A stretch of 64,000 nt of DNA from Leptobrachium leishanense (Eukaryota; Chordata; Amphibia; Anura; Megophryidae), in the NCBI GenBank assembly GCA_009667805.1, contig CM019063.1, positions 350,572,942 to 350,636,941 of the forward strand, written 5' to 3'. This document shows, piece by piece, positions 20,866 to 33,500 of the stretch (position 1 is the first letter of the stretch; each line of letters starts with the position of its first letter). The notes beneath the pieces are model-generated. The model had not been told where the DNA came from. It saw nothing but the letters and a program-made list of their open reading frames with translations, and made no database searches. A program made the translations under genes and the position numbers.

Positions 20866-23696
20866 AGCTTGTCAACTATTACCAGAAGGTATTTCAGGTT
20901 ACCTTTTGCAGTGGGCATGTGTGAAAAATCAATTTGGAGTTCCTGGAATGGACCATTAGCTGGAGGTAGGTGTTGAGTTTTATTTTTGGGCCCTGTGTAT
21001 TATTTCTGGCACATATAAGGCAACGAGAAAGTTGGGAATTAATCATAGCCTCAAGATTACAAACAGAAAAATGTTTAGCCATTTCGCTGTATGTGAGTTT
21101 GGGAGATCAGTGGTCAGGACCATGAAAGAAAAAAATAAAGATTGGCGCTGCTGCAGCAGGTAGGCCCACTCTCCCTCCTTTCTCATAAATTCTAACATCA
21201 GGCGGAATTTCTTGAGACTTCACAAGGCCTTATGAGGCCCAATGAAAAACATCAGCTTCAGTAGCACCTGCCTGGAGTTCTTTAAGCATCCATTTCTGGG
21301 GTAGCAGAAAAGGAGAAAGGTAGCAGGTGACAATTGGAGGGTGAGGAACAAGAGAAATGGTAGGAGATGAAAGAGCAGGAGCTTTAGACATAGCGCCAGC
21401 AAAGTGATTGCCACGAGAAATAAAGGAGTCAACAGGATCATGACCTTTGCATTTGACAACAGCAAGACGAGAAGGTAACAGAATAGCAGACAGGAGATCA
21501 GAAATCAGATCAGAATGAGAAATAGGACGACCATCAGCAGTAGTAAAACCACGGTGGTGCCATAGAGCACCAAAATCATGCACAACACCAAATGCATACC
21601 GAGAGTAAGTATAAATAGTGACAGGGAGATCTTTAAAAAGTTTACATGCAGCTGTTAAAGCAAAAAGTTCTGCAGTTTGTGAAGAGTTTGAAGGAATGGA
21701 AGCAGATTTATGCACAATGTCAGGCAATTCAGCCACAGCATAACCAGTCAGATACTGTGAATCAGAAGGACGAGAACAGGAGCCATCAACAAAGATATGA
21801 CGAATGTCAGGACCTTCTAGAGGAGTGTCAGAAAGATCAGATCTAAGTGAGGTTATTAGTTGAATGAGCAGAAGACAGTCATGTAATTCGCGAGGCTCCT
21901 CATGGCCTTCGCGTAGACGCAGAAGAGCATTAAGAACAGCAGAAGGACCAGAAGTGACAGAAGAGTATTTGACAGACAAATTGGAGGTGGAAGTTAGTAC
22001 AGTTTCATAACCAGACAAACGTTGGGAAGAAATGTGCTGGGTAGAAAGATTATGAAGTACGTGCAAGACATTGTGTTGTGTATGGAGAATAATGTCAGTA
22101 CCTAGGGTTAAGGACTGAACTGTTTCCACAGCCATGGCACAGGCAGCCAAGGAGCGGAGACAATTTTGCATTCCCTGGACAACAGGTGGCAGGACTTTTG
22201 ACAAAAATGCAGTTGGACGCAGCTCCCCCCCGTGGACCTGTGCAAGAACAGCCGCCATTGTGCGCCCATCCTCCCTACAGTAGAGGTGGAAAGGCAGTTT
22301 ATAGTTCGGTAGCCCAAGTGCTGGTGCAGTAGCCAACAGTTCCTTTAACGTATCAAAGGCAGACACCATGTCCAGAGACCAAACAATTTGGTCCGGAGCT
22401 GTGCGCGCAGCAGACGCACGAAGAACAGAGTCATAATAGGAACAGTCTGGTATCCAGTGACGACAAAAATTCACCATCCCTAGAAAGGACAACATGTCTG
22501 TTTTGGAGGCAGGATGCTTGAGCTGGAGCAGGCTCTGAATGCGGGACAGTGAAAGGACACGAGATCCCAGAGTGAGAACGAAACCCAAATATTCGACAGA
22601 GGTGGAGCAAAATTATATCTTTTTTATGGACACCTTGTGGCCTTCTGAGGGTAGGTGGTTGAGGAGAGCAACAGAGTCAGTGTGACATGCAGCTTGGCTG
22701 GGGCTACAAAGGAGGAGGTCATCCACATATTGTAGTAAGGTGGAGCCTTCCGGCGGACTGTAACTCAACAGAGTCTCACGCAGTGCGAGGGAAAAAATGG
22801 AGGGAATATCAATAAATCCCTGAGGTAAGACTGACAAACAAAACTGTGAGCCTTCAAAAGTAAAGGCCAAAAGGGGTTGTGTATCTGGATGTACTGGGAC
22901 AGAAAAAAAGGCATTTTTTAGGTCTATGACTGTAAAATGTGTGGAGTCTGGGGGTATGGAGGTGAGAAGGGTTGGGAGGTCAGGTACAATTGGAGAAATA
23001 GGAATTATGATTTCATCGAGAGATCTGAAATCCTGAGTAAAGCGATATCCATCTCCTTTAGGCACAGGATTTACAGGAGTGTTGTACGAACTTACAATGG
23101 GACGCAGAATGCCAGTACCAAGAAAGCGGTGAATGAATTCCCGTATTCCTTCAACTTTAGCAGGTGACAGATTATATTGCTAGTGATAGACAGGAGAAGC
23201 AGATTCTTTTAAATTGGCAGAATAAGGTGTGCATGAAATAAAACCCACATCATATTCGTCAATTGCCCATACATCAGGATGTACACACAATTCGAGATCA
23301 GGTGCTGAAAGGAAAGCAGAGTGAAGGGGAGAGAAGGAATGGGAGGAAGAACGAGGAGAAGAAAAAGGAGGAGGTGATGGGGGATGGATTGTGCTTGGAG
23401 CAGCTTCAAGAGAAACAAAAGGTGAATCCACATGTAAAGCTCCAGATGGCATGCAGGAAATAGACACAGCAAGCAAAGAAAGCAAATCTCTGCCTAGCAA
23501 ATTAACAGGACAGGTAGGGAGAACATGAAAAGAATGAAACAGAGGCAGGGGAAGAAATTGAAGAAATAGCAATGGGTGGCGTGACAAACATTTCTGTTAG
23601 GACTCCAGTAATCCCCAAAGATGGCGTTTTAGCAGGTTTAATTGAACACAAGCACCACTCTATTGTCAACATTGAATTGGTAACACCAGTATCCAC
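20866..23696 (-). pseudogene. pol: Retroviral protease, reverse transcriptase, RNase H and integrase N-terminus
   Basis: The retropepsin active site appears at 23696 (DTGVTNS), and its C-terminal LLGRDLL block near 23510 in another frame. RT follows: YRFTQDFRSLDE, FTVIDLKNAFF, LPQGF and the catalytic LLQYVDDLLL (23065-22613). The connection and RNase H domain (22588-21230) has FVDGSCS and QTAELFALTAA. The zinc-binding region of integrase (HFSVC...CLICARNN) sits at 21080-20990 and the first catalytic Asp near 20880. Two in-frame stops (near 23178 and 22611) and a frameshift between the protease halves inactivate it. PLE2 splits the gene at 20866. Confidence 0.9.
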
Positions 23697-23953
23697 GAGA
23701 AATGGGTGGCATGATCCTCCAAATTAAGGATCACTAGGGGCAAATGGTCAACTTTTTCTGAAACCTGAACACATGAGATGGAGCATGCCTCTGGGCGACA
23801 TCATGCATTTGACTGGTTTTGCCAATTAATCTTATGACGAGGAGGATCATAGGCATTGTTAGGAGAGGTAACAGCATTGCTTGTTGGAGAACGTGGCTGG
23901 GGGTTCATAGCAGTATTGCCAATGTTCCTGGGATTATGAGGGCATTCATTACA

Positions 23954-25524
23954 CTAGTGAGTTGGATCACCACAAATGAAACAAGTACCTGGGGTACGTG
24001 TGGGGTGTTGAGGATGATAATAAGTCCGTTTAGGGCGAGGACCAGTATAATCTGGGGGACCTGAAGGATTGTTAAAAGCAGCTAACATATATTTAGAATG
24101 CTGCAGGTCAAAGCAACCAGCAGAATCTTTAACAAGGAGCCTATTATTAAGATCAATAGGTACAACAGTTGGACAGTTATCAATCACCTGTTTAGCAATT
24201 CTCTGGGTATCATCTCTGAGATTACCCATGAGAGTTTGAGTATAGAGGACACACATATCTCCATCTAAGGTCATGCCGGCATCCTCCTTCCAGTTCTTAT
24301 AGAACCAGTGGACGAATTCGGTGACAGATTCTTTGGCATTTTGTTTGCATGCAATGGCAGCCATAGAACGTCGAGCTCCAAAATTACGAGTCCATTCATC
24401 ACAAACTTCTGTCCACATATCATCAATCTGGACCGATGTTTGTAAAGGCAAATTTTGGGGTGTAATAGGGGCACCTATTAGAGGAGCATGGGGAGTTGAA
24501 GTGAGAGAACACGAGTCCAATCAAAACCAGTGTCATCAACATATCCCATGACACCGTTAATGATCAACTTGTAATCTTCCTGAGTTAATTGCAATCCTGG
24601 TGTCGCCCGTTTTAGATATTGTGTTGTCACGGTCGTGGAAATTTGGGGACTAGGAGAACCCTTAATTATAGAATTTAAGGTTCCTATATCAGGGGGCATA
24701 ATAACGACATTATTTCCTGCAATTAAATAGGGCATCGGATATCTAGAAGGGGGTTTGATAGTATGTTCTGAAGTTGGGGTTCAAATTGGTCAATAAAAGA
24801 TTGCATTTGGGGAGAGTATCCTACACGGTTGGGTTTGGAAGTGCATACAAATGTACTGAATTTGGACAGCGGGGTTTTATTTTGCCAATCACATGTGCTG
24901 GATTCAAGGATTTCATTTTGTTCTGTGTTAGATTCTGTTTCAACATGGGGTACTCCTACGATAGCACCTAAGACACCTATATTTTGTGTTAGTAGTGGTT
25001 TCAATAGTTGTAATCACAGCTGCCAAAGTCTTAGGGTCAAGGCTGGTATAAAGGGAAGAGGGTTTGGAAGTAGGTTGTGAAAGGGCAGGAGAAGAGGAAT
25101 TGTAAGGTGGGAGAGTATCTATGGAGCAAGATACATCTTTAGGAGTTTTACAAATGGGGTTATATGAAGAGGACAAGTGAATCCACACTTTTCCAAATTT
25201 TTTCATATATTTCCTATCCAAATTTGGGTCAGGTTGGAAATCTGGGAAATCTTTTTGGTCGCCAAGGCATAAGCCTGTTATCATGGACATAGGATAGGAA
25301 GAGAAGCTTCCTGAATATGGGAATGGATCAAAAGAATTCATGGCTGTAGTCCAACCAGAAAGACAATCTATAAAGGGCATGGTGAAATATCCACCAGCAA
25401 CACGTTGTACAAAATCGGCGGCTGTTTCAGGAGGGCCATTTTGGGGCATTAACTTCTTATTGAAGTGCTTATCTAATTTGCCCGTTATTTTTGGATCTAT
25501 ATGGGAGGATTTTTTGGCACCCAT
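23954..25524 (-). pseudogene. gag: Retroviral Gag, inactivated
   Basis: Structural polyprotein of the virion core. The likely start at 25524 gives MGAKKSS, a myristoylation-type matrix N-terminus. A proline/serine-rich part follows, then capsid-like sequence (from 24520, DDMWTEVCDEWTR onwards), and a nucleocapsid zinc knuckle start CFICGDPTH near 23985 that runs into a stop. The frame changes at least three times (near 24950, 24730 and 24500). Confidence 0.82.
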
Positions 25525-26090
25525 ATCGCAAAAAAAAGGCGCAGTGGAGGGGGGAAGGAAAAGGGCCAGCGCAATTAAAAGGGTGAAATGGAAAGGGTCG
25601 TAAAAATGCGCAGTTACCTTTATTCTCACCAAGCCAAATCACAAAACAGCAATCTCCATTCTATTTAAAAATCTTTTTAACTACACTATCAGGGAGAACA
25701 CGCACAAATAAGAAATAACAAGTGGTCAGGTAAATAGGGACCCAATTCCCAGGGGCAGGAAACTTAAAGGTATTAATCTTTACAATATAATACTCATTAC
25801 AACACAATTCAAATGTGAGTCACTTACTGCGGGGACTCAAACAATCGCATAATCAAGGAAACAAAGAGAAAGGATCACTGTACGATTTACCCAGACTGAG
25901 ATTGTAAAAAATCCTATTTTTCACCATTACTCAAATCATTCATATCATTCAAAAGAAGCTCTTGCACTATCAAATCAAATAATGCGAGTTCGAAAATTTG
26001 AACAAGCAAGTTGTCTATGATGAATATTAGGTTCAATAAATATTAATAAAATAAATATGTAAACCCATACTCACCCAGACAAGTTGATTA

Positions 26091-26115
26091 GTTCAAATCC
26101 GCACTTCTGATACCA
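26091..26115 (-). other. Primer binding site, tRNA-Leu-like
   Basis: Three bases inside the 5' LTR the minus strand reads TGGTATCAGAAGTGCGGATT, continuing TGAAC. This resembles the complement of the 3' end of a vertebrate tRNA-Leu. The tRNA assignment is from recall of the acceptor/T-arm pattern and was not searched. Confidence 0.7.
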
Positions 26116-26118
26116 AAT

Positions 26119-27380
26119 TGAAATGTATTCTGCAAAAGCATCACAGGACTGGCCAAGCTCCAGTGAGGAAGGAGACAGCTGCTTTGTCATCAGACCCAGG
26201 GATCATACAGGAAACAGAACTCGAGTGAGAATAAAGACCAGTCACAAATTCTGTCTTGGACAATTCGTATTATTCTGGCAGGTTTCAAACAGAACAGTCA
26301 GTTTTGTTAAAATGGGAGTGTCACAAATTCATGGATTACAAGCCAATAAAGAATTAATACGTCAGTTATATATATATAAAAAAAAGCGATAGACTTAGTT
26401 GACAAGAGAAAAACATGTTTTTCTACTTTGGGCAGTAACCTAGACTTACATAAACATTTTCCTGTCCTTGCCCAGTAGGCATAGGCGTCACAAATATATC
26501 CTGCTTTTGGCAAGTATGTTCCATAGGATATATTAACAATGAACATCTGTATCCCTCCCTTCCTCTCGTCCAGCTCTCTTGACTAGTTTCAAGAGGAAGT
26601 AGGGCTGAATAGAAAATCTGCCCTAATCGGTAAAAAACAGGAAGCCACAATTGATTAATAAAATGGGCAGAATTACGTATTTGCTGAATAGTCAGGCCCT
26701 ATATATTTATATAGCAATCAAATATTACAAGAATATAGAAATATGTATACAGTGAACTACCTATCATATTTAACCTCCCTGGCGGTATTCCCGAGTGTGA
26801 CTCGGGGTTAAATTTCGCTACTGCGAACGGTAACCCCGAGCCACACTCGGGCTGGATGTTTACTCACCTCCTCCTGGCTCCCTCGCTGTCCCCGCAGCGT
26901 GATCGCGGCAAGCTGCTTCCTGGATGGCTCCCTGCGAGTCACATGGTGCAGGGGGGCTGGACCGCAGCAAATTTCATTCATAAAACTCACTGAATACAAA
27001 TGGAAAAGTTTATGAACGGCCACTAGGTGGCAGTACAGGATAAGAAATAGACCATACATCGTCTCACCCTTGTTCTCAGATTTCAGTGTTTTTTGTTGTA
27101 TTTTATTGAATATCATTTATTTGCATTATTTTGGATAATAAATTATGTCGTGTTTCAAACTTTATCGGACTGTATTTACTATATTTTTTAAATTAATTTA
27201 TTTATTTATAAAGGATTTTACCAGTAAGGACTCTTGATTTCACGGATTTCAGTGCGTGATTCCTAATTAATACAGGCTAACTATGTACAAAAACATGTTT
27301 CCTTTAAAAGAAAATTGAGACGCTTTTAGACACAAAATTTTGCAAAAATTAGACCGCCAGGGAGGTTAAAATACTTTTCA
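26119..27380 (-). repeat. 5' LTR of the provirus, interrupted by a MITE
   Basis: 26119-26769 and 27370-27380 together match the 3' LTR at 12174-12837. The break is a TTAA site filled by the 26774-27365 element, so the MITE is younger than the provirus. Confidence 0.92.
26774..27365. mobile_element. TTAA-type MITE in the 5' LTR
   Basis: TTAA lies at 26770-26773 and 27366-27369. The terminal inverted repeats begin CCTCCCTGGCGGT. A local hairpin (CCCGAGTGTGACTCGGGG region with its mate near 26840) follows the left end. There is no gene. TTAA duplication suggests mobilisation by a piggyBac-like transposase. Confidence 0.88.
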
Positions 27381-27977
27381 CTCTGCCAGCCAGGCTTGTA
27401 GTGCTTTACAGTCCACCTCAGCTGCCAAAGCATCTAATGCAGCCTCCATGTCCACAGCTACTCCTGCCGTAGCCTCACTATCACACACGGAGGAGTCAGC
27501 TGAATTGTTTGACTACAATGACAGTGACATGCTGCTTTTGGATGCGCAGCAACTACAGTGCTCTGATTCAATCTCTGCGGTTGAGGAAGGGAGTATAATC
27601 AACCTAGAGGAAGGGGGTGCCAGTGACACACAAATAACTGGCACTCATGTTGCCCCAGCAGCTGCAGCATACTGCCAAGTTGGTTCCAGTGACGAGGAGA
27701 TAGGGGGTGATGACAATGATGATGAGGTCACTGACTCCACCTGGGTGCCTGATCGAACAGAGGAGTCAAGTGAGGAGGAGGAGGCACAACGTCCTCAATG
27801 ACCAACCGTAGCACTAGCCAGTCCAAGGCATCAGATGTCAGAGCTGCTCAGGTGCAGAGCGCTGTTGTCTCAAAGCACACATCCAGGAACTCTGCTGTCT
27901 GGGAGTTCTTTAAGAAATGTGCAGCAGACCCCACTGTTGCTATTTGTAATCTATGTCAGATGAGGCTCAAGTGTGGG
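27381..27977 (+). pseudogene. hAT copy 1 transposase, N-terminal acidic region and BED finger start
   Basis: Continuation of hAT copy 1 after the provirus. The frame 27448-27801 encodes an acidic Ser/Glu-rich region (EESAELFDYNDSD, SSDEEIGGDD) parallel to copy 2. Frames then shift, and the BED-type zinc finger begins near 27880 (VWEFFKKCAADPTVAICNLC). The sequence stops matching copy 2 at 27977, in the middle of the finger, where PLE3 begins. This copy keeps a base deleted in copy 2 near 31050. Confidence 0.88.
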
Positions 27978-29403
27978 TTGCAGATGGTTGTTTTATATAT
28001 TTGCAGTTTCTGCATTTGTATGTCCCTGGTTTCAGGGTAGGTAGCCAATTGCCAGTGACGTTCTTCTTGTCTCGTGTGAGATGGCTGTGGCTAATGCTAT
28101 CCGTTATGCTCGGACCCCTTCTGGAAGTAAAAGTTGCCTGGGTACCAATCACTGAGGCTAGATCTTCACCGGCTTGTAGAATCTGCCAGTATGTTCTCAA
28201 AATGCCCTTGATCGCCTTATTAGATCTTTCAAAATTTGCAATAAAGCGGATTTGAGTATTAGGTGGCACTAGTCCCTTATCCTTTAGTAGTACACCTTGC
28301 TCTACTCCAAGTGCTCTATGGTATGCTCTCTTGAGAACGCTATGTGGATAGTCCTGTTCTCGAAAGCGTTGTTTAAGGAGAGTTGCCTGTTTCACAAATT
28401 CATCTAGGCTACAGCAATTCTCAATCCTCAATCTGAGATATTGGCCCACTGGAATCCCTGCCCTGAGTGGTTTAGGGTGATAGCTATCCCATCTAAGGAG
28501 ACTCTTGGTAGATGTAGTTTTACGAAATACAGTGGTAGTAATGCGGTGAGATTCTTTCTTGATGGTTAAATCTAGGAAATTCAGTGAAATTTCTTGAATT
28601 TCAGAAGTAAATTTAAGATTCAAATCGTTGTCATTGAGTTTTTCCCAGAATTCATTGAAACTGGTATGATTGCCTGCCCAGATGATATCATCAATGAATC
28701 TGCGCCACAAAATGATATTAGGAGTAAGGGAGGCCAAGGTGTCACTGAAAACATATTCTTTCTCCCATAGACCTAGGTATAAATTTGCATAGGATGTAGC
28801 ACTGGCCGTCCCCATGCAGTCCCCCTCACTTGCAAAAAGTATTTTCCATTGAACAAAAATAATTTTTTGGTAAGTATGAATTTCAGAAGATCAAGGAGAA
28901 AATTTCTCCGGGGGGGGTGAGAGCTCTGTTTTATTTTCCAGATAGTATTGTATATGTCTTAGGCCTATCTTGTGGGGAATCGAGCTATAAAGATACTCTA
29001 CATCTAGACTGCAAAGAAGAGTGTCTGATGGAATATTGCTCAGGTCAGCTAGGACCCTGAGGGTATCTTTTGTGCCATGTAAGTATGATGGCAATTCCTG
29101 TACTAATGGTTTAAGTACAATGTCAAGAAACTGGCTAATCTTCTCTATAAGATTGTTGTTGCCAGATATTATTGGTCTACCTGGTGGATCAATTTTATTC
29201 TTATGAATTTTTGGTACACAATAAAATGCTGCCACAGTTGGAAGCATAGGAAGGAGTGTCTTTTTTATTTTTTCATCAATACGACCCTGGTCACATGCTT
29301 TCTGCAGTAACACTTGCAACTGTTTTTGGAATTCACGTAAAGGATTATGTGAAACTTCTTTGTAGGTTGTAGTATCTTTCAATATTCGCTCAGCCATTAT
29401 TAC
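27978..29403 (-). pseudogene. PLE3 reverse transcriptase
   Basis: From 29400: AERILKDTTTYKEV, then YCVPKIHKNK and PPGRPIISGNNNLIEKIS, SLPSYLHGTKDTL-type fingers, LCSLDVEYLYSSIPH (palm motif with the first Asp), the active site WRRFIDDIIWAG, LNFLDLTI, the thumb and a linker ending in KCRNCKYI. The Cys motif that precedes GIY-YIG is present but the nuclease is not. Around 28815-28891 the frame is left and regained, with a TGA between, as by two compensating frameshifts. Note the FIDD form of the active site against YIDD in PLE1. Confidence 0.88.
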
Positions 29404-29677
29404 ATATTTAGTAGGGATGAGCTGTTCGGTGTTTGATTCGAACATTGCCCGTTCGACTGTTCATCGAACTTTGAACATTTCTGCGTGTTCGGTTCGAGTT
29501 CGACCACAATGGACCACAATGCACTTTTCCACTGGCCTGAAGCTTGTAATTGGCTACAGCCTTGCACCTGACCACAGGTCAGGTGCAAGACTATGCCAAT
29601 CACGGCTCAGAGTCCTGATTGGGCAAATTTTGCCCAATCATGGGCTCACAGAGCTAAGTCCCGCAGGCGCAGCACAC

Positions 29678-29684
29678 TATATAA
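29678..29684 (+). promoter_or_regulatory. TATA box of hAT copy 2
   Basis: TATATAA in the same context as in copy 1 (CACTATATAAGG), about 265 bases from the element end. Confidence 0.6.
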
Positions 29685-29754
29685 GGTGACCCTCGCAGCC
29701 CCAGCACGTGTTTTTTGAGAGGAGATTGTTCTGTTATTGTGTCTTCTCAGTGCC

Positions 29755-30460
29755 TTCTCACTTCTAGCAGATATCTGGGAATTGTTGTAATTTGTGTCTT
29801 GTCACTGCCACCCATCAGGGGGTCTCACTGATTTATAGGAGGTTCCTGGGAATTGGAATTTGTGTCTTGTCACTGCCACCCATCAGGGGGTCTCTCTGAT
29901 TTATAGGAGGTTCCTGGGAATTGTAATCTGTGTCTTGTCACTGCCACCCATCAGGGGGTCTCACTGATTTATAGGAGGTTCCTGGGAATTGTAATTTGTG
30001 TCTCGTCACTGCCACCCATCAGGGGGTCGCACTGATTTATAGGATGTTCCTGAGAATTGTAATTTGTGTCTTGTCACTGCCACCCATCAGGGGGTCTCAC
30101 TGATTTATAGGAGGTTCCTGGGAATTGTAATTTGTGTCTTGTCACTGCCACCCATCAGGGGGTCGCACTGATTTATAGGAGGTTCCTGGGAATTGTAATT
30201 TGTGTCTTGTCACTGCCACCCATCAGGGAGTCTCACTGACTTGTAGCAGATATCTGGGAATTTTAATCTGTGTCTTGTCACTGCCACTCATCAGGGGGTC
30301 TCACTGTTTTATAGGAGATTTCTGGGAATTGTAATCTGTGTCTTGTCACTGTTGTCAGCTATCATGGGGTCCTATCAGGGGGTCTCACAGACTTGTAACA
30401 GATTTCTGCGAATTTTAATCTGTGTCTTGTCACTGGCTGCCAGCTATCAGGGTGTCTCAC
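29755..30460 (+). repeat. Leader tandem repeat in hAT copy 2
   Basis: About eleven units of around 60-70 bases, each with TTTGTGTCTTGTCACTGCCA, CCATCAGGGGGTCTCACTGA and TTTATAGGAGGTTCCTGGGA. The middle units are nearly identical, which suggests recent expansion relative to copy 1. Confidence 0.9.
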
Positions 30461-30590
30461 TGAGTTATACGAGAGTTCTGGGAATCTTTCATCTAGATAA
30501 CACAGTTGAATCAGAGTTCTGCATATCTCCAATTTTTATAAAAGAGTTGAATCAGAGTTCTGTAGATCTTTAATCTATATATCACTCACC

Positions 30591-33500
30591 ATGTCAGAAA
30601 GACCAAAAAGGACAGGCAGATGCTCCCAGACACAGATAAGAGGGCAAGCAGCCTCTATGTCGGGAGGCTGTGCCTCTGGTCATCGTGGACGTGGTGCATC
30701 CTCTGCAGGGGCACGCTTGTCCTTTCTAACTGGTGCTGGCTGTCTTAAGCAGCAGCAACATACAGAGGATTTGGTGGATTGGCTAACCAGGCCATCCTCA
30801 TCCTCCGAGTCCTCTGCCCACCAGGCTTGTAGTGGTTTACAGTCCACTTCAGCTCCCAAAACATCTAATTCAGCCTCCATGTCCACAGCTACTCCTGCCG
30901 TGGCCTCACTATCACACACGGAGGAGTCAGCTGAATTGTTTGACTACAATGACAGTGACATGCTGCTTGAGGATGCGCAGCAACTACAGTGCTCTGATTC
31001 AAACTCTGAGGTTGAGGAAGGGAGTATAATCAACCTAGAGGAAGGGGGTGCAGTGACACACAAATAACTGGCACTCATGTTGCCCCAGCAGCTGCAGCAT
31101 ACTGCCAAGTTGGCTCCAGTGACGAGGAGATAGGGGGTGATGACGATGATGAGGTCACTGACACCACCTGGGTGCCTGATCGAACAGAGGAGTCAAGTGA
31201 GGAGGAGGCACAACAAACACAAGGCACAACGTCCTCTGTGAGCAACCGTAGCCAGTCCAAGGCATCAGAAGTCAGAGATGCTCAGGTGCAGAGCGCTGTC
31301 ATCTCAAAGCACACGTGCAAGAACTCTGCTGTCTGGGAGTTCTTCACAAAATGTGCAGCAGACTGAAGCGTTGCTATTTGTAAGCTATGTCTGAAGAGGA
31401 TCAAGCGTGGGAAAAACATCACACACTTGGGTACCACGTGCTTGATAAGACATATGACCACCTGCCACGCATCCCGTTGGCACAACACTTTGCATAGGTC
31501 CTCCTCCTCCTCATCATCTGTCTCTACCCCCACTATATGTCCTGCCATGTCATTGCCTACAACCTCCACTGACAGGGATGATGCTACAGTAATGGATGTA
31601 CCCGCTCCTTCCTCACAATGTGACAGCATCCCATCAGCTGAAGATTTATGCTGTCAGATTACGTTGCCCCAGCTGCTGCAGCGTAAGAAAAAATATAGTC
31701 CCAACCATCCCCAAGCACAGCGTCTAAATGCCAGCTTAGCAAAATCACTCGCATTACAGCTGCTGCCTTTCCAGCTGGTGGACTCTGCTTCCTTTCGTGA
31801 ATTTGCTGAATGTGCTGTACCACAGTGGCAGGTTCCAAAATGCCATTTCTTTTCACGGAAGGCCATTCCAGCACTATACCAGCACGTGGAACATAATGTT
31901 ATGGAGTCATAGGGAAAGGCAGTCAGCAGCGAGATGCACATGACTTTAGACATGTGGTCCAGCAAGCATGGACAGGGCTGTTACATTTCCTTCACAGTAC
32001 AATGGGTAACTCTGCTTGCAGCTGGGAGGGATCCAGGACGGGGCTCTGTGCTGGAGCTTGTTCATCCACCACACCTCCAGAAAGCTGCTTGTATGAGGTC
32101 TGTCTACTCCACCACCTCTTCCTCCTCCTCCTCCTTCTCTGTCTCTGGCGAAGTGGCAGCTAAACCGACGCGTTGCAGGGGTTACGCAATGGCTCAAGCA
32201 AAAAGATGCCATACTGTGCTTGAGCTGGTTTGTTTAGGGGACAGGAGCCACACCGGGCCAGAAATTCTGTCAGCTCTGCAGGGGCAGGTGCAGAGATGGT
32301 TAACACCACGCCAGCTTCAGCTGGGAATGGTCGTCTGTGATAATGGCAGCAACCTTCTCTCTGCCCTACGCCAGGGTAAGTTGATGCATGTACCATGCCT
32401 AGCACAGGTCCTAAATCTGGTGGTACAGCCTTTCCTAACCAGGTACCCAGGGCTGGCAGAGCTTCTCAGCCAGGCCAGAAAAGTCTGCAGCCACTTCAGA
32501 CAGTCATTCCCAGCAAGTCTTCGCCTGGCAGAAATTCAAAGAGAATTCCACCTTCCCACAAACCGTCTGATCTGTGACATGCCCACCAGGTGGAACTCGA
32601 CATTAGCAATGCTGCAGTGTCTGCAGAAGCAGCAGAGGGCCATCAATGAGTACCTGTGTGAGTATGGCACAAGGACAGGTTCAGGTCAACTTGGTTTCCC
32701 CCCCGCAGTGGCTGATGATCAAGGATGCATGCACTGTACTGTCACCATTTGAGGAGACAACTAGGATGGAGAGCAGAGACAGTGCATGCATCAGTGACAC
32801 AATTCCTTTAGTGTTCCTGCTGGAGCGCACGCTGCGGGGAATTATTGATGTGGCACTAGAGGCAGAGCAGCGGGAGGAAGAGGAGGCCTTCCCTAGCTCT
32901 CAAGGCCCCAGTCTTTCCGCAGACAGCATTCCTGCGGGTCCTCCTCAGATCAGACAGGAGGAAGATCAGGAGGAGGAGGAATATTTAAGTAGTGGGGGCA
33001 TTGAAGCTGGGGATTCCTCAAGGGAGGGTTTTGTGTGCCCAAAAACCCAAGGACTAGTTCGTGGCTGGGAGGAGGAAGTGCACGATGTGGTCATCCTCAT
33101 TGACCAGGAAGACTCGGAAGCTAATGCCACCTCCAACCTACGCTGCATGGGCTCCCTTATCCTGCAAAGCCTACTAAAGGACCCCAGGATTCATGCTATC
33201 AAGGAGAGGGATCATTACTGGCTGGCAACCCTTCTTGATCCACAATACAAGGGTAAAGTTGCAGAGCTCATCCTGCCCGCACAGAGGGAGGACAGGATGA
33301 AAAAACTTGAGTACGCTCTAAAGCGACACTTGTGTAACCAGGCACTGGTAGGTTACCAAGTGATGACACAGGTGCTTCTGAGGCTGCGGATGATCAGAGG
33401 AGCTGAAGGAGGTGAAGGCCAGTGCCGCTTGACTGATGCCTTTTTAAATTTTTTTAGTCCACGACGCCCAGGGACGTCAAATGTAGGCACCCATTGCCAG

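Larger units (their letters stand above)
12174..27380 (-). mobile_element. Endogenous retrovirus (class I, gamma/epsilon-like)
   Basis: Provirus on the minus strand, 5' LTR at 26119-27380 and 3' LTR at 12174-12837. The target duplication CTCTG lies at 12169-12173 and 27381-27385 within hAT copy 1. The order is PBS, gag, pro-pol, env. Two later insertions sit in it: PLE2 in integrase (15203-20856) and a TTAA MITE in the 5' LTR (26774-27365). Without them it is about 9 kb, normal for a simple retrovirus. Gag and pol are broken, env is open. Assignment rests on the CWIC motif in Env SU, the TM architecture, the Gly-Asp-type matrix start and RT type; tree placement was not possible. Confidence 0.92.
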
